Below, piece after piece: positions 30,876-40,999 of a DNA stretch of 64,000 nucleotides. Every line of letters starts with the position of its first letter. The first letter of the stretch is position 1. The translations under genes were made by a program, and so were the position numbers. The DNA is taken from assembly GCA_009829735.1 (NCBI GenBank), contig CM020618.1, forward strand, positions 25,145,122 through 25,209,121. The letters run 5' to 3'. This DNA is from Pyropia yezoensis (Eukaryota > Rhodophyta > Bangiophyceae > Bangiales > Bangiaceae). A model generated the notes under the pieces. That model saw only the letters and a list, made by a program, of their open reading frames with translations, was not told the origin of the DNA and made no database searches.

Positions 30876-33446
30876 ATGGGACGCCGGAAGAAGAACAATG
30901 GACGGGCTGCAGCCAAGCCCGCTACCCCCCCCCTTCCCCCCCCCCCGTCCACCCCCCCTCCTCGGACCCCTTCAATCCCCCCCGCTGCTCCTCAAGCAGC
31001 CCCCCCGGCGCTGCCACCGCCGGCTACCCCTCCCCCTCCTCCACCGGCTACCCCTCCCCCGCAGTCACCGGGTACCTCGCCCCCTCCTGCGCCCCCCCCA
31101 GCCCTCCCCCCCCCGCCTTTGGCTCTTCCCTCTTCCGCCCGCCCCAAGACGAAGAAGGCCAAGGGCCCTGACGTGCGACTGAAGGTCGGCGCCCAGGTGC
31201 ACACGGACGCCATCAACCTGTCCAACTTTTCCGAGTGCGCCCGCTTCTTCGGCTCTCAAGCCAAGACGACGAGCGTGAGCGGAATCGTGCTGGAGGTGCT
31301 GTACGGCAAGGACAAGGGCGGCAGGAACAAGAAGGACCTGCGGGTGCAGTGGGCGTGGCTCGGCCGCCAGGTCGAGAAAACCCTGGCGCTGAGGAGCGTT
31401 CGAGCTGGACCCCCCCCCGCCCCCTGCCCCTCCTCGGGCCTGGCCGAGGGGTCACCCGTCACGCAGGGGTCCCAGTCATGGACTCCTGGGTCGGCCGCCG
31501 CGCTACTGGACGCACATCCTCCCCACGCCCCGTCTGCGGGTCAAGCTGGGCCTCCTGGGGCGCCATCTGCTGTGGACGGCGCGGGCCTCCTCCTGCCCCC
31601 AGTCGCCACCCCGCCTACCGCACCCCAGAACCTCTCCGCCCCCGTGCCACCCAGCGCACTTCCAGCCGCGGGTGGCGCTCAAGGGCTGCCGCCTGGCGTG
31701 AGCGGGACTGCAACTGCGGCTTCCCCAGCCACTGCCTCTGCCCACGGCTACGCATGGACTGCGCGGGCTGTGACGGAGCCTGTCGGTGGCCCTGTGCCAC
31801 GACAGGCCTGGTCTGTGCGGACGATCACGGGAGACGTCATCCACGAGGAGGGTGACATGGTCGGGCCGGGCGCGTCACGAAGGCCCTACGACTACTTTTT
31901 GGCGATGTTCCCCGCCGACCAGCTCGTCAGGATGGTGCGCATGACGTCCGTGAAGCTGCGCGCGCGGGGCATGCAGCCCACCACCCCTGGTGAGGTCCTC
32001 AAGTTCATTGGGGTGGTCGTGCTGGGCACGAGGTACGAGTTTGGGTCGCGGGCGGACCTGTGGGCTACCAAACCACGCAACAAGTACCTGCTTGCGCCTG
32101 CCTTCGGCGAGCGTACTGGCCTGCCGCGCAGCAGGTTCGATGCGCTGTGGTCCTGCATCACCTTCAGCGCGCAGACTGTCGAAGGCGACACCTCCGAGAA
32201 GGGCCGATGGGAGCGGATTGACGACTTCGTGGCGTCCGTGAACACGCACCGCGCTGCTCGTGTCTCGCCAAGCGAGGTAATTTGCGTCGACGAATCCATG
32301 TCTAAGTGGTACGGTCAAGGCGGACATTGGATTGCGCACGGACTTCCTATGTACGTGGCAATTAACCGCAAACCCGAGAATGGATGTGAAATCCAGAACG
32401 CTGCCTGCGCTCGCAGCGGAATTATGCTGAACCTGAGCATCGTGGTGACGGCGGAGCACCAGCAGGCGGGAGCGGCGGACGAGGACGCGGGCCTGCAGCA
32501 TGGCGCGGCCGTGGCGAAGAAGCTCCTTGGCCCCTGGGCTGGCACCAAGCGAGTTGTTTGCGCAGACTCCTACTTTGCCAGTGTGGCAACTGCGCTGCTC
32601 CTCCTGTCGATGGGGTTGCGCTTTGTCGGGGTGGTCAAGACCGCCACGCGCGGCTACCCCATGGGCACCCTGTCTGGCATCCCGCTGCAGGCTCGCGGCG
32701 AGCACGTGTCATACACGCACTCCAACGCGGACGGACTCGTGGACATGATGGCGGTCGTGTGGGTGGACAGAGAGCGCCGGTACTTCATTGCCACAACCTC
32801 AACGACGCTCCCTGGCACCCCCTGCGAGCGTGTCCGGTGGCGGCAGGTGGGCGACCGCGCCGAGCGAGTCCCCGTGACGGTGGAGCAACCGCAGCTGGCG
32901 GAGGTGTACTACATGGGCTGCGCGTCCATCGACCGGCACAACCGCTGCAGGCAGAACGACCTCCAGCTCGAGCACAAGTACGTCACGCACGACTGGTCCA
33001 TGCGGGTGAACCTCTCGCTGCTGGGCATCTGCATCGTGGATGCCTGGATGCTGTACGCGGGTGCGCAGGGGGCCGCTGCGACGCTGACGCAGGCCCAGTT
33101 TTATGAAGACCTTGCCGAGCAGCTGATCGACAACACCCACGACAGCTTGGGCGCCAGGAGCCCGGCGGCTCCCGCGGACGCGGCCGCGGATGTCGGGGCC
33201 GTTCCGCTGCGGTATGGTCTTGGCCTGCACCTCACCCCGACGCTGAAGCGCCGCAAGGGGGCCACCGCCCAGGACGCAGATCAGAGCGCCCAGCGGTCTT
33301 GCCGCGAGTGCAAGACGCATCGGACAACGGCGGTGTGCTCTCGCTGCCGTGAGTCCAACGTTGGCGAGGTATTTTTCTGCGGACCCAAGACTGGTCGCCA
33401 ATGCTTTGACATCCACATGAGAGAAGTACATCAAATGGACGTGTAG
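30876..33446 (+). CDS. piggyBac-type transposase (DDE_Tnp_1_7 with C-terminal Cys-rich domain)
   Basis: 856 residues, apparently intact. The N-terminus is basic (MGRRKKNNGR), then a long Pro-rich stretch (about 15-85), a basic patch with KTKKAKG and a second Pro-rich segment. The transposase core starts near residue 325 (DYFLAMFPADQLVRM). Catalytic Asp candidates are D472 in VDESMSKWYG, D564 in ADSYFAS and D686 in GCASIDRHNRC, in the contexts typical of piggyBac enzymes. The C-terminus has CREC, CSRC, FFCG, QCF, DIHM and EVH, a Cys/His cross-brace like the piggyBac end-binding domain. It is longer than the usual roughly 600 residues because of the N-terminal extension. No stops or frameshifts, so the element may be active or recent. 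Start chosen from the TATA-like box; the frame is open to 30591. Confidence 0.9.
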   Translation: MGRRKKNNGRAAAKPATPPLPPPPSTPPPRTPSIPPAAPQAAPPALPPPATPPPPPPATPPPQSPGTSPPPAPPPALPPPPLALPSSARPKTKKAKGPDVRLKVGAQVHTDAINLSNFSECARFFGSQAKTTSVSGIVLEVLYGKDKGGRNKKDLRVQWAWLGRQVEKTLALRSVRAGPPPAPCPSSGLAEGSPVTQGSQSWTPGSAAALLDAHPPHAPSAGQAGPPGAPSAVDGAGLLLPPVATPPTAPQNLSAPVPPSALPAAGGAQGLPPGVSGTATAASPATASAHGYAWTARAVTEPVGGPVPRQAWSVRTITGDVIHEEGDMVGPGASRRPYDYFLAMFPADQLVRMVRMTSVKLRARGMQPTTPGEVLKFIGVVVLGTRYEFGSRADLWATKPRNKYLLAPAFGERTGLPRSRFDALWSCITFSAQTVEGDTSEKGRWERIDDFVASVNTHRAARVSPSEVICVDESMSKWYGQGGHWIAHGLPMYVAINRKPENGCEIQNAACARSGIMLNLSIVVTAEHQQAGAADEDAGLQHGAAVAKKLLGPWAGTKRVVCADSYFASVATALLLLSMGLRFVGVVKTATRGYPMGTLSGIPLQARGEHVSYTHSNADGLVDMMAVVWVDRERRYFIATTSTTLPGTPCERVRWRQVGDRAERVPVTVEQPQLAEVYYMGCASIDRHNRCRQNDLQLEHKYVTHDWSMRVNLSLLGICIVDAWMLYAGAQGAAATLTQAQFYEDLAEQLIDNTHDSLGARSPAAPADAAADVGAVPLRYGLGLHLTPTLKRRKGATAQDADQSAQRSCRECKTHRTTAVCSRCRESNVGEVFFCGPKTGRQCFDIHMREVHQMDV

Positions 33447-34626
33447 GTAATTCATTCCGATTTGTGGGATTTTGCGTCTGTCTGAACTTATGTAGACTAT
33501 CTTCCCGAGTCGCTTGTCCCACCGCGTACACCGCGGCTCGGCGTCCGCAGGCAGGAAAAAAAGGTACTCACCATGCATACCACGGTCCCACAACGCCCCC
33601 GCCGCGCCTCCATAAGAGAAGCCAGTCTCTGGGTCACCCGTCACGGTGGCCTCCATTTCTGTCGGTGCCAAGCACAAACCTTTCGGAAGCGCCCCCGCGT
33701 ACACTGCCACCTCCACGAGCCTATCTAGTTGCGGTGCCGCCGCCCCGGGCGGCCTTTGATGTCTGCGCCAGCGCCAGTTCCCTTCCCCACCCCGCCCCGG
33801 GGGTGCGCCAGGAGGAGCGCCCTCAGGTGGGAGCCGCCGCCACCAACTCCACTGACGGCGCTGCCGGGGTGGGCATGGTGCCGCCATCATCCGGAAAGAG
33901 TACAGAGATGGGGATGCCGCAGCCCCACGCGGAGCCGGTGCCTCCTCCCACAGACTACACTGTTGCTTCCGCCCCTCAGCGCTTCCTATCCACCTCACCT
34001 CTCCCCTCGCCATTCTGCTCCTCCCTCTGCCGCCCCTCCAGCACCGATGGCCCCCGCACCGCCCCTGACACACACGCCACACTCTCCTCCCACTCCTCCC
34101 ACTTTTCAGTCTCTCGAATTGACGCCTGCCAGCCCACCTGGGCTGCTGCTGTGGACACCATCAGCGGTGCCCCCCCCCGTTTCCCTGTCAGCGTCTCTCG
34201 CGTCGCCCTGCGCGGCGCTCCCGCCGGGCGTGGTTTCAGGGGAGCACACCGTGGGGGGATGGCGGGCAGGGAGTGGGCAGCCGTCGCTTAGTGTACAGAG
34301 ACAGCGACCGTCGAGCGACAGCGCCAGGGAGGGTCGCCGGACGGCGGGTGAGGCGACGACCACCAGCCTGGGGGGGGGATGGGACTAAGCGGGTACAGGC
34401 GGGCTTGATGGGGTGGGGAGGGGGAGCAACGGCGAGAGAGTCGTGGGGGGGGGCTGGGGGTGTCGTGGCTGGGGTGAGGTGGGCGTCGAAGGAATCGCAG
34501 AGGTGGGGCATGCTCTGCGGAGGCCGGGGGACGAGAGAGGGAGGTGGACGGCGGCCGAGGAATCGGAGGATCGCGGAGAAGCCCCAGGAATGTGGTCCCA
34601 CGGGGTCAGAAACGCCGGTTTTCTTG
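33447..34626. other. Right arm of the piggyBac element
   Basis: About 1.2 kb after the transposase stop, mostly C/G-run low complexity. On the minus strand, about 33725-33572 encodes a protein-like stretch (LDRLVEVAVYAGALPKGLCL, then TGDPETGFSYGG) that ends at a strong GTGAGT donor-like site at 33571-33566. It could be an exon of a second, convergent gene. No family recognised. Confidence 0.35.
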
Positions 34627-34665
34627 AGGATCATTTGATCCTCAGGTGAGGATCATTTGATCCTT
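34627..34665. repeat. Right subterminal palindrome pair of the piggyBac element
   Basis: Two GGATCATTTGATCC boxes spaced by caggtga-like sequence, mirroring the pair at the left end. Confidence 0.8.
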
Positions 34666-34670
34666 TTTTG

Positions 34671-34688
34671 CGGTAGAATAGACACTAG
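34671..34688 (-). repeat. Right terminal inverted repeat plus CTAG target duplication
   Basis: Reads cggtagaatagaca followed by ctag, the inverse complement of 30504-30521. Confidence 0.9.
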
Positions 34689-34743
34689 AGGCGGGCCTCG
34701 GGAAGCTTTAACCGAGTTAACTCCACCTGACTTAGGGGGAGCC

Positions 34744-36615
34744 ATGGTGAATCCGGGGTTGGAGTCTGACTCCCTCGACGACCGCATGGAGGAACCGCCC
34801 CGCGTTGCAGCACCACCCGGGACTTCCGGTGGGAGCTCCGCGGTTGCCCCGGGGGATGCGGGGCCTGCGCCGCACGACAAAGAGTCGGCGGCGGGCTCTC
34901 CCCCAGAGGTAGGCCCCGTAACTCCACGGGAGGACCTGGGGACGTGGTTTTACCCCTCTTGGCCCCTGTAAGAGGACGGCCTGACTGTGACCCATCGCGC
35001 CCGAGTTGGGCTTGCGATGGCTCGCATCTGGGAGCGCCTACAGGAGACGTTTCCCCGTAGAGTCGTTTTCCCATGCGGCTTTAAGATGGACCAGTTCCCC
35101 ATCCTTAACGAGGAGGAAGTCGGGGACGTGCAGCGGTTCAACATATTGCTGAAGCGCGGGGCTACCACCGAGGGCCCCAGCGACATGCCTACCTTTAAGT
35201 GGGACGCGGTGGCAACTCGCCCCCCTCACCTTCGTTTCTCTGACCTGCACATCAACCACTTCGACGTGCGGGTGGAGAAGGACATCCGATGAGGTCCCTA
35301 CTTGGTGACCTCGGCTCAAATCGACTTCGCGCAGCAGGCGCTGGCGACCAAGGAACAGTACTTCCCCAAGAAACCGGAGTGGTGGCCTCTAGTGAAGGTC
35401 CCCTACGGGTTCCCGGCGGTACTGCCGCGGTCGGTCGACCACTTTGGCTTCGTCATGTTGACGGCTAGCCCGGACTCTTTAGTGCTCGCCATGTTGGCAG
35501 CACAATGGCTCCTCGAGGTCTTGTCAACCTGGGTGGCTTGCGTACAGCGGCGCGGCGTGTTTTGGCATCTGCCGCCACGCCTGATCCAAGGCTTGGAGCA
35601 GCTCATCCCTCAGCTTCTTGCTGAGGGGTGCTCGTCGGGCCAGCCCACTCTACGTGAGGAGATGCTGAGGCTCCACAAGCGCATCGAGCGGGAGAGCATC
35701 GAGCACAAATTGCGCAGATCTTCCCGTGGGCCCAAGGACGACGGCTCACATCGCCAGCTCGTCTGGGTTGGCAGTTTACTTCACGACGGCCGGGTGGTAG
35801 TCAAGAAGGGGTTGGGCATCGGGGACTACAAGTATGCCCCGGAAGTAGATCGCCACATTGCGCCGCCTCCGGACAAGGTGACGGTGTTGGGCGTAGCCAT
35901 CCACCAAGAGTATATGGCTCAAGGTGCTTCAGCGGCCCCAACTCGGGGTCGCGGCTACCCTCGGGCTCCGCCTGCTCGGCGTCCCCTTCCTCTTCCACCC
36001 GTTCCCTACCAGTTGGACGGGATCATCCCAATCGGCTTCGCGGTCGAGTCGTGCACGCCTGAGTCCCCCAACTTGGGGGCCACTCTACTGACGGTGTACC
36101 CCAAGGTGGCCTTGCCGTCCGCGCGCTTGACTTCTGAAATGATGATCACCACGTTGGTGCGCACCATATCGTGGTTGGCCGCGTCGGCGGTGACACTCCA
36201 GTCGTCGGAGACCTTTCAACTCGAGGAGCGCACTCATACAGTCGTGGCGACGGCGAGTTGCGAGTCGGTCGCGGAGTTTATGATAGCCGAGTTGGTTCCT
36301 ATCGGGTCTATTATGCCCTTGTCGGCCCCACTTGAGCGCGCCAGACGTAGGGCGATCCGTGCGTACTCACCTCCTCGTCGTCGTCGCCGTCACTCGCAGC
36401 GTTTTCTCTCTGTGTCGGAAGACGAGTCGTCTTACTCCGCACCAAAGTCTTTTACTCCGTCTGAGACCGAGTCGGTCCGGCGTCCGCGTCGCCCACTGGC
36501 ATGCAAGACCAAGCGGTCTAGTGGCCGCGGTCGTCGTCACACACGCGACCGTAGCGGTCATGACGGCTCCGACTTGGAGCTGTCGGTTCCACCGACTAGC
36601 AGGGATCGCTATTGA
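34744..36615 (+). pseudogene. Antisense ORF of element A: unknown protein with Arg/Ser-rich tail (two stops)
   Basis: A 624-codon frame on the strand opposite to gag-pol, between the end of pol and the 3' LTR. It starts MVNPGLESDSLDDRMEE and ends near PPRRRRRHSQ and SETESVRRPRRP, an SR-like tail. Two stops interrupt it: TAA at 34969 and TGA at 35290. The homologous ORF in element C has neither but carries two others, so the ancestor was open. Conserved blocks include PTFKWDAVATRPP, KEQYFPKKPEWWP, LEVLSTWVACVQRRG and SPNLGATLLTVYPK. No known domain is recognised: not gag, envelope, protease or a typical helix-turn-helix. Confidence 0.8.
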
Positions 36616-36739
36616 CGTGGGTCTCGGCGCTCACGTCTTCGTGAGGGTGACAACCGTGGGGGTGGGGAGACTGACATGCGTGCCTAGACGGCAGCTGACT
36701 TTGTTGTGAGGGTGAGAGCGTTAGGCCTGTAGTTAAGAG

Positions 36740-39700
36740 CCACTTTGCGTACCACTTCGAATTGCAGCTCTTTCTTGGCATTGACTCTTGACCTTTCCTC
36801 ACGTTGAGAGAGGCCAGTCAGGGTCGATACCATTCTGGGCGCAGTAAGCCCGGACCTTCTCAGCGGGGAGGTTCTCCACGTATTCCCATGTATCGTCATT
36901 GGCGCGGTAGCCAAACCAGCGCGCCCTCAGTATGAGGCGGTTAGTATCCTCATCCCACCCGTGGTCGACGACCTTGTCGAGCCAGTACTACTGCGGTCCT
37001 TCGTTGGCCGCAGGCAGCGAAGGCAGACGCCACGCCTTGACAGCCCGCGCCCAAGTCGGACCGCCTCGGGGAGGTGGTGCAACTTTCAGCACGTCCTGTC
37101 CGTTTACTCTACGGATCCCATCGTCACTTTTGATGGTAAACCGCCGCCCATCCGTACGAAGGACTTGCTATGGTCCGTTCGTTTGGAACACCAGCTTGCT
37201 TCCAGCTGGGGTATGTGACTGTGCCAACCCCCAGTCACCCTCCTCGGGGACGTGCTTGGCGTTACGCACCTTCTTCTCAAAAGTACTCTGGTAGCGCTTT
37301 TGCGACTAGTCCATCTCAGCTCTGACTTTAGGGATGAGCTTCCCAAGTCTAGCAGCGAACTCCACCTTACTCTCAGTAGGAGTAGGTGTCCCGCCACCGG
37401 CCTCCCTAGTTTGGAGCGGCCGCTGTATCGCAATAGACCGCACACGGCGCGGAGTCACAAAAGCGACGAGTGCTTTCCCCGTAGAGGAGTGAACCTGTGA
37501 GTTGTAGGCGGTAGTCAAACTGGAAATGTATTGGTCCCACGCTTTCACGTGCTCACTCACGTAGTGGCGTAGCCGCCTAACAATAGTTTTGTTGAAGCGC
37601 TCCACCTGCCCATCAGTTTGTGGGTGGTAGAGGGTGGCATAGTTTGCCCGAACCCCCAACATATCCAGCACTCCCTGAAGCAGTACAGACGCCAGTTGCG
37701 GTCCGTTGTCCGACAACGTACTGTCTGGAATGCCATACGTGGCAACCCAGTGAACCAGGAAGGCTGACACGACCGACATGGCCGTGATATCTGCCAGTGG
37801 GGTCGCTCGCGTAAGTTCCGTCATGCAGTCGCAGATAACCAGGAGGTACTGGTTGCCATCCTCGGTCACTGGCAGGGGCCCAAGGATATCCACTGTCAAT
37901 GCGGCAAGGGGCTTTTTTTTCGGGAACAAAAACATGGCCGTAGTAGGCCGCCGCTCCCTAATGCGGTTCTGCGCACAACTTGTGCATGCACCTACCCAAC
38001 TGTAGATGTCCACCACCATCGAGGGCCAGTAGTACCGAGTCCTCAGGGTCTGGTAAAGTTTACTTGACACAAGGTGTCCACCTGTGGGAGCGTTATGCTC
38101 TCGCTCAAAAATACTCTCCTTGAGGGATGCGGGGACAACGAGTTGTTCAGTCCCCTGGATCGCCCCTCTTCTCAAGAGGAAGCCATCATCTCCAACTAAG
38201 AACCATGTCTCCGCCGCTGCGTCGAGTGCATCCCTCTGCGACTTGCAGAAGGGATCCTCGGCCTGGGCCTTCACCACCTCGTCCAGGGACAGGGGCAAGT
38301 ACTTCTTGTTCCCTGGCGCCTCGGGGTTCAACACCTGCCCCGAGCGCGTGACCACCCTCACGATGGGGATGTCATCATCGATTTGGTTAATATCCAGCCC
38401 CTCGTTAGGTACCCGAGGAAGGCCGTCGGGCAAGGCATGTTGCCGGCCGGGGCGGTACTCAACATAAAAGTTGAAAGGCGCCAGTCGCACCCGCCACCTG
38501 TTCAGGCGGGTGGTGGTACCATCCGTCTGAAAGATGAACTGCAACGCGCGTTGGTCACAGCGGATGAGGAACTTCGCACCCTCCAGGTAGTAACGAGGTG
38601 ACGTCACCGCCCACACGAGTGCGAGTCCTTCCAAATTGGTGACACCGTTGTTTCGCTCCGCCGGGTTCAGGCCCTTGCTGAAATAACCTACCGGCAAGTA
38701 CTCCTCGTCCGGCTGCTGCTGTATTAGCACAAAAACAAGGTGGTCATAGCTAGCATCCACGTCTAGGACGTAGTGGCCTCCCAACCTGGAAATTGCCAGG
38801 ATGGGAGGGTTTAGCAGTTGATCCCGAAGGATCTCAAAAGCCATCTGATCCACCCGACTTGGGGGAGGCAGGTTCTTTGGCAGCGTCGAGCTTACTAGCT
38901 CGTTCAGCGGCTTTGCCACCTTGGCGAACACCTTCGTGAAGCGTCTATACATGCTACACATCCCGAGGAAGCCCCTCATCTGGGTCTGCGTCTGGGGGTA
39001 CTGGGCCTTACAGATGGCCATCAGATTCTTCCAGTTGACGTGCTCCAAGTAGGACGTCACCTCACCAGCGCCTCCACTTGAGGAACTGGGCATGACGGAC
39101 ATGAGTTCTGTCCGTAGGTTGCCCTTTGTAAACTCCTGTAGCATGTAGAAAGCCATGCCTTCACTTATGGCATTGTCGTCACAGGCTTTTGTGAAACGAC
39201 GTAGAAACTCAAAGACACGGAGGGGGGGAGTTCCTTCCCACTCCGCTTTGTGCCCAAAAGACATCTCGTTGGCACTGAGGCGCCCCGGGCGGACAACATG
39301 TCCCGAGTATTCCACCTCTTGAGTGAAGAGGTGGCACATGTTAGCCCTGAACGACACCCCGGCGTCAGCGAGTAGCTTCAACGCCTGACGAAAATTGTTC
39401 ACGTGTTCTTCCGGAGCTCGGGAGAACACGATGATGTCGTCTAGGTACACAGGACAGATCTGCCACCGTACTCCGGCGAGAATGATGTCCATGGCGCGCT
39501 GCAAAGTGGCCGGCGCGTTGCATACCCCAAAAGGCAACCGCTTGCACTGATATGTGCCACAATGACAGGTAAAGGTAGTTTTACGCCTGTCCTCCGGTGC
39601 GATGGAAATTTGCCAGTACCCCGCGTTACAGTCTAGGGTGGAGGACACGATTGCCTCCCCCAACGAGTCCAGACAGTCATCCATCCCCGGAAAAGGGTAG

Positions 39701-40041
39701 ATATCCTTCACCGTGCTTTCGTTGGGCTTAAAATAGTCTATAAAGAACCGTGGGGTCCCATCTGGTTTGGGGACAATCACCACCGCACTCGCCCTTTCGG
39801 CGTTATAGGCCACAATCAGATCAAGGGCCTCCAGGCGAGCAACTTGCTCCTTGACGAGGGCTACTGAACGGGGTCCTCCCCTATACAGTTGTTGACGTAT
39901 AGGGGCCACTCCGGGCTTTAACTCGATCCTGTGTTCCGTGGCTTTCATGAGTCTGCATTGACCATCCCTTAACTTGTGATACTGGTCCAAGAGGTGTTCA
40001 ACTTGAACCCGCAACTTAGGCGGAACACTCTCCATATCCAC
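36740..40041 (-). pseudogene. pol of element A: RT, RNase H, integrase, chromodomain (decayed)
   Basis: RT with YLDDIIVFS, an RNase H domain (DVDASYDHL), integrase zinc motif (H-H-C-C around APTGGHL and CTSCAQ) and catalytic triad contexts TVDILGP, LSDNGPQ and GQVERFN. A TAG stop ends the main frame at 37306, where element C has an open codon; a chromodomain (WFGYRANDDTWEYVENLPAEK) is still readable around 36810-36920. Residues that are conserved in element C are altered in RT (IDYFKPN against IDYRKLN). A 78-residue gag-derived insertion sits at 39031-39264. Probably non-functional. Confidence 0.88.
39031..39264 (-). repeat. gag fragment inserted in frame into the RT of element A
   Basis: 234 bp (78 codons) absent from the homologous position in element C (near 54970). 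It is very similar to gag of element A at about 41737-41967: both encode GTPPLRVFE, RRFTKACDDNAIS and SVMPSSSSGGAG. The frame is kept on both sides. Confidence 0.9.
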
Positions 40042-40098
40042 AAAGGGTCGGGGAGCGGCCGCTGACTTGGCTTTGTGCCTCTCCGGCGCGGGCTTCGT

Positions 40099-40870
40099 TC
40101 AACTGGCCGCACCCCTGTTGAGGGTGACCGCAATCACAGGTCCCTCATGTCGGTTGATATAGCCGAACTTCGCTCCCGACTTGAAGTACTTGGGTGGGGA
40201 ACTGAGGTTCATCACCTGGATCTTCCACGGGACTCCTGCTTTGGAGTCCATTGTGCCAAGGGCAACATGCAATTGGTGCTTTCGAGCAAGGCGGGGGTTA
40301 GGGTGCACCAACCCGTTCCCCGTGTAATCAGTTTCAACGTTCACGTGCGTCACCGAGTTGGGGGACAACGTGACTTTATGGGCCAGACGCAAAGTACCAG
40401 TGAACCATTCTGTTACTGTACAAGCCGGCTTCGACTGTGAGACTGTCACAGGAGCCACGGAATTCCCTTTTTCAAGGATGGGGATAGTCTCCCCATTCAA
40501 CAACGTAACCCAGTCCTCAGGGCCGCAAATCAAAGGCACCTGAGTCACCACATAAGGGGTGCCCAGAAGCAGGGGCACCGACATGTTTTTAGCAACACTA
40601 CAGGTCACGTTGACCTGTTGGGACCCCAGCCTAGTTGTCAGGGTCACAGCACCCACAATGGGAAGTATCGCTCCATTGATGTCGATCATATAGTTGGCCT
40701 TGGACCTCCAACGTTGGAGTCCCACCTACTTGGGCAACAGCGACTCGCGTATCAAGGAAGCGCCCGAGCCAGTATCAGGAACGATACGGGCACGACATGC
40801 ACGGCCTGAGGCTAGTTGCACCCGGCCAGCCACCTGAAAGTTTTTTCCTGTCAGTACAGCGATGACCCGA
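40099..40870 (-). pseudogene. Aspartic protease region of element A
   Basis: The active-site motif DTGSGAS (around 40770) is preceded by an Ala/Arg-rich strand and followed by a TAG stop (about 40728). The rest of the protease and linker to RT continues from 40725 to 40099. The catalytic Asp-Thr-Gly is intact; the stop makes this copy defective. Confidence 0.75.
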
Positions 40871-40999
40871 CGTGGGTTTACGTTCTCAGGCAGTCCTACC
40901 CGAGGTGTGCGGACCTCTTTTGAGTCGGCACAGCATGCGAAAGGGCTGATTCGTCCTCTTGACCCACTTGGCTGAGGCTGCCCCTGTGAGCTTCGGACG

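Larger units (their letters stand above)
30508..34684 (+). mobile_element. piggyBac-type DNA transposon with apparent CTAG target site
   Basis: 4177 bp bounded by a 14-bp terminal inverted repeat TGTCTATTCTACCG (30508-30521 and its complement 34671-34684), flanked on both sides by CTAG (30504-30507, 34685-34688). Comparison with the uninterrupted homologous site in element C (about 50620, caactcgaggcggg) shows that exactly this block plus one 4-bp copy is extra. Inside are the transposase gene (30876-33446), paired subterminal palindromes at both ends, and a 1.2-kb right arm. Insertion followed integration of element A, since it lies within element A's 3' region. Confidence 0.88.
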
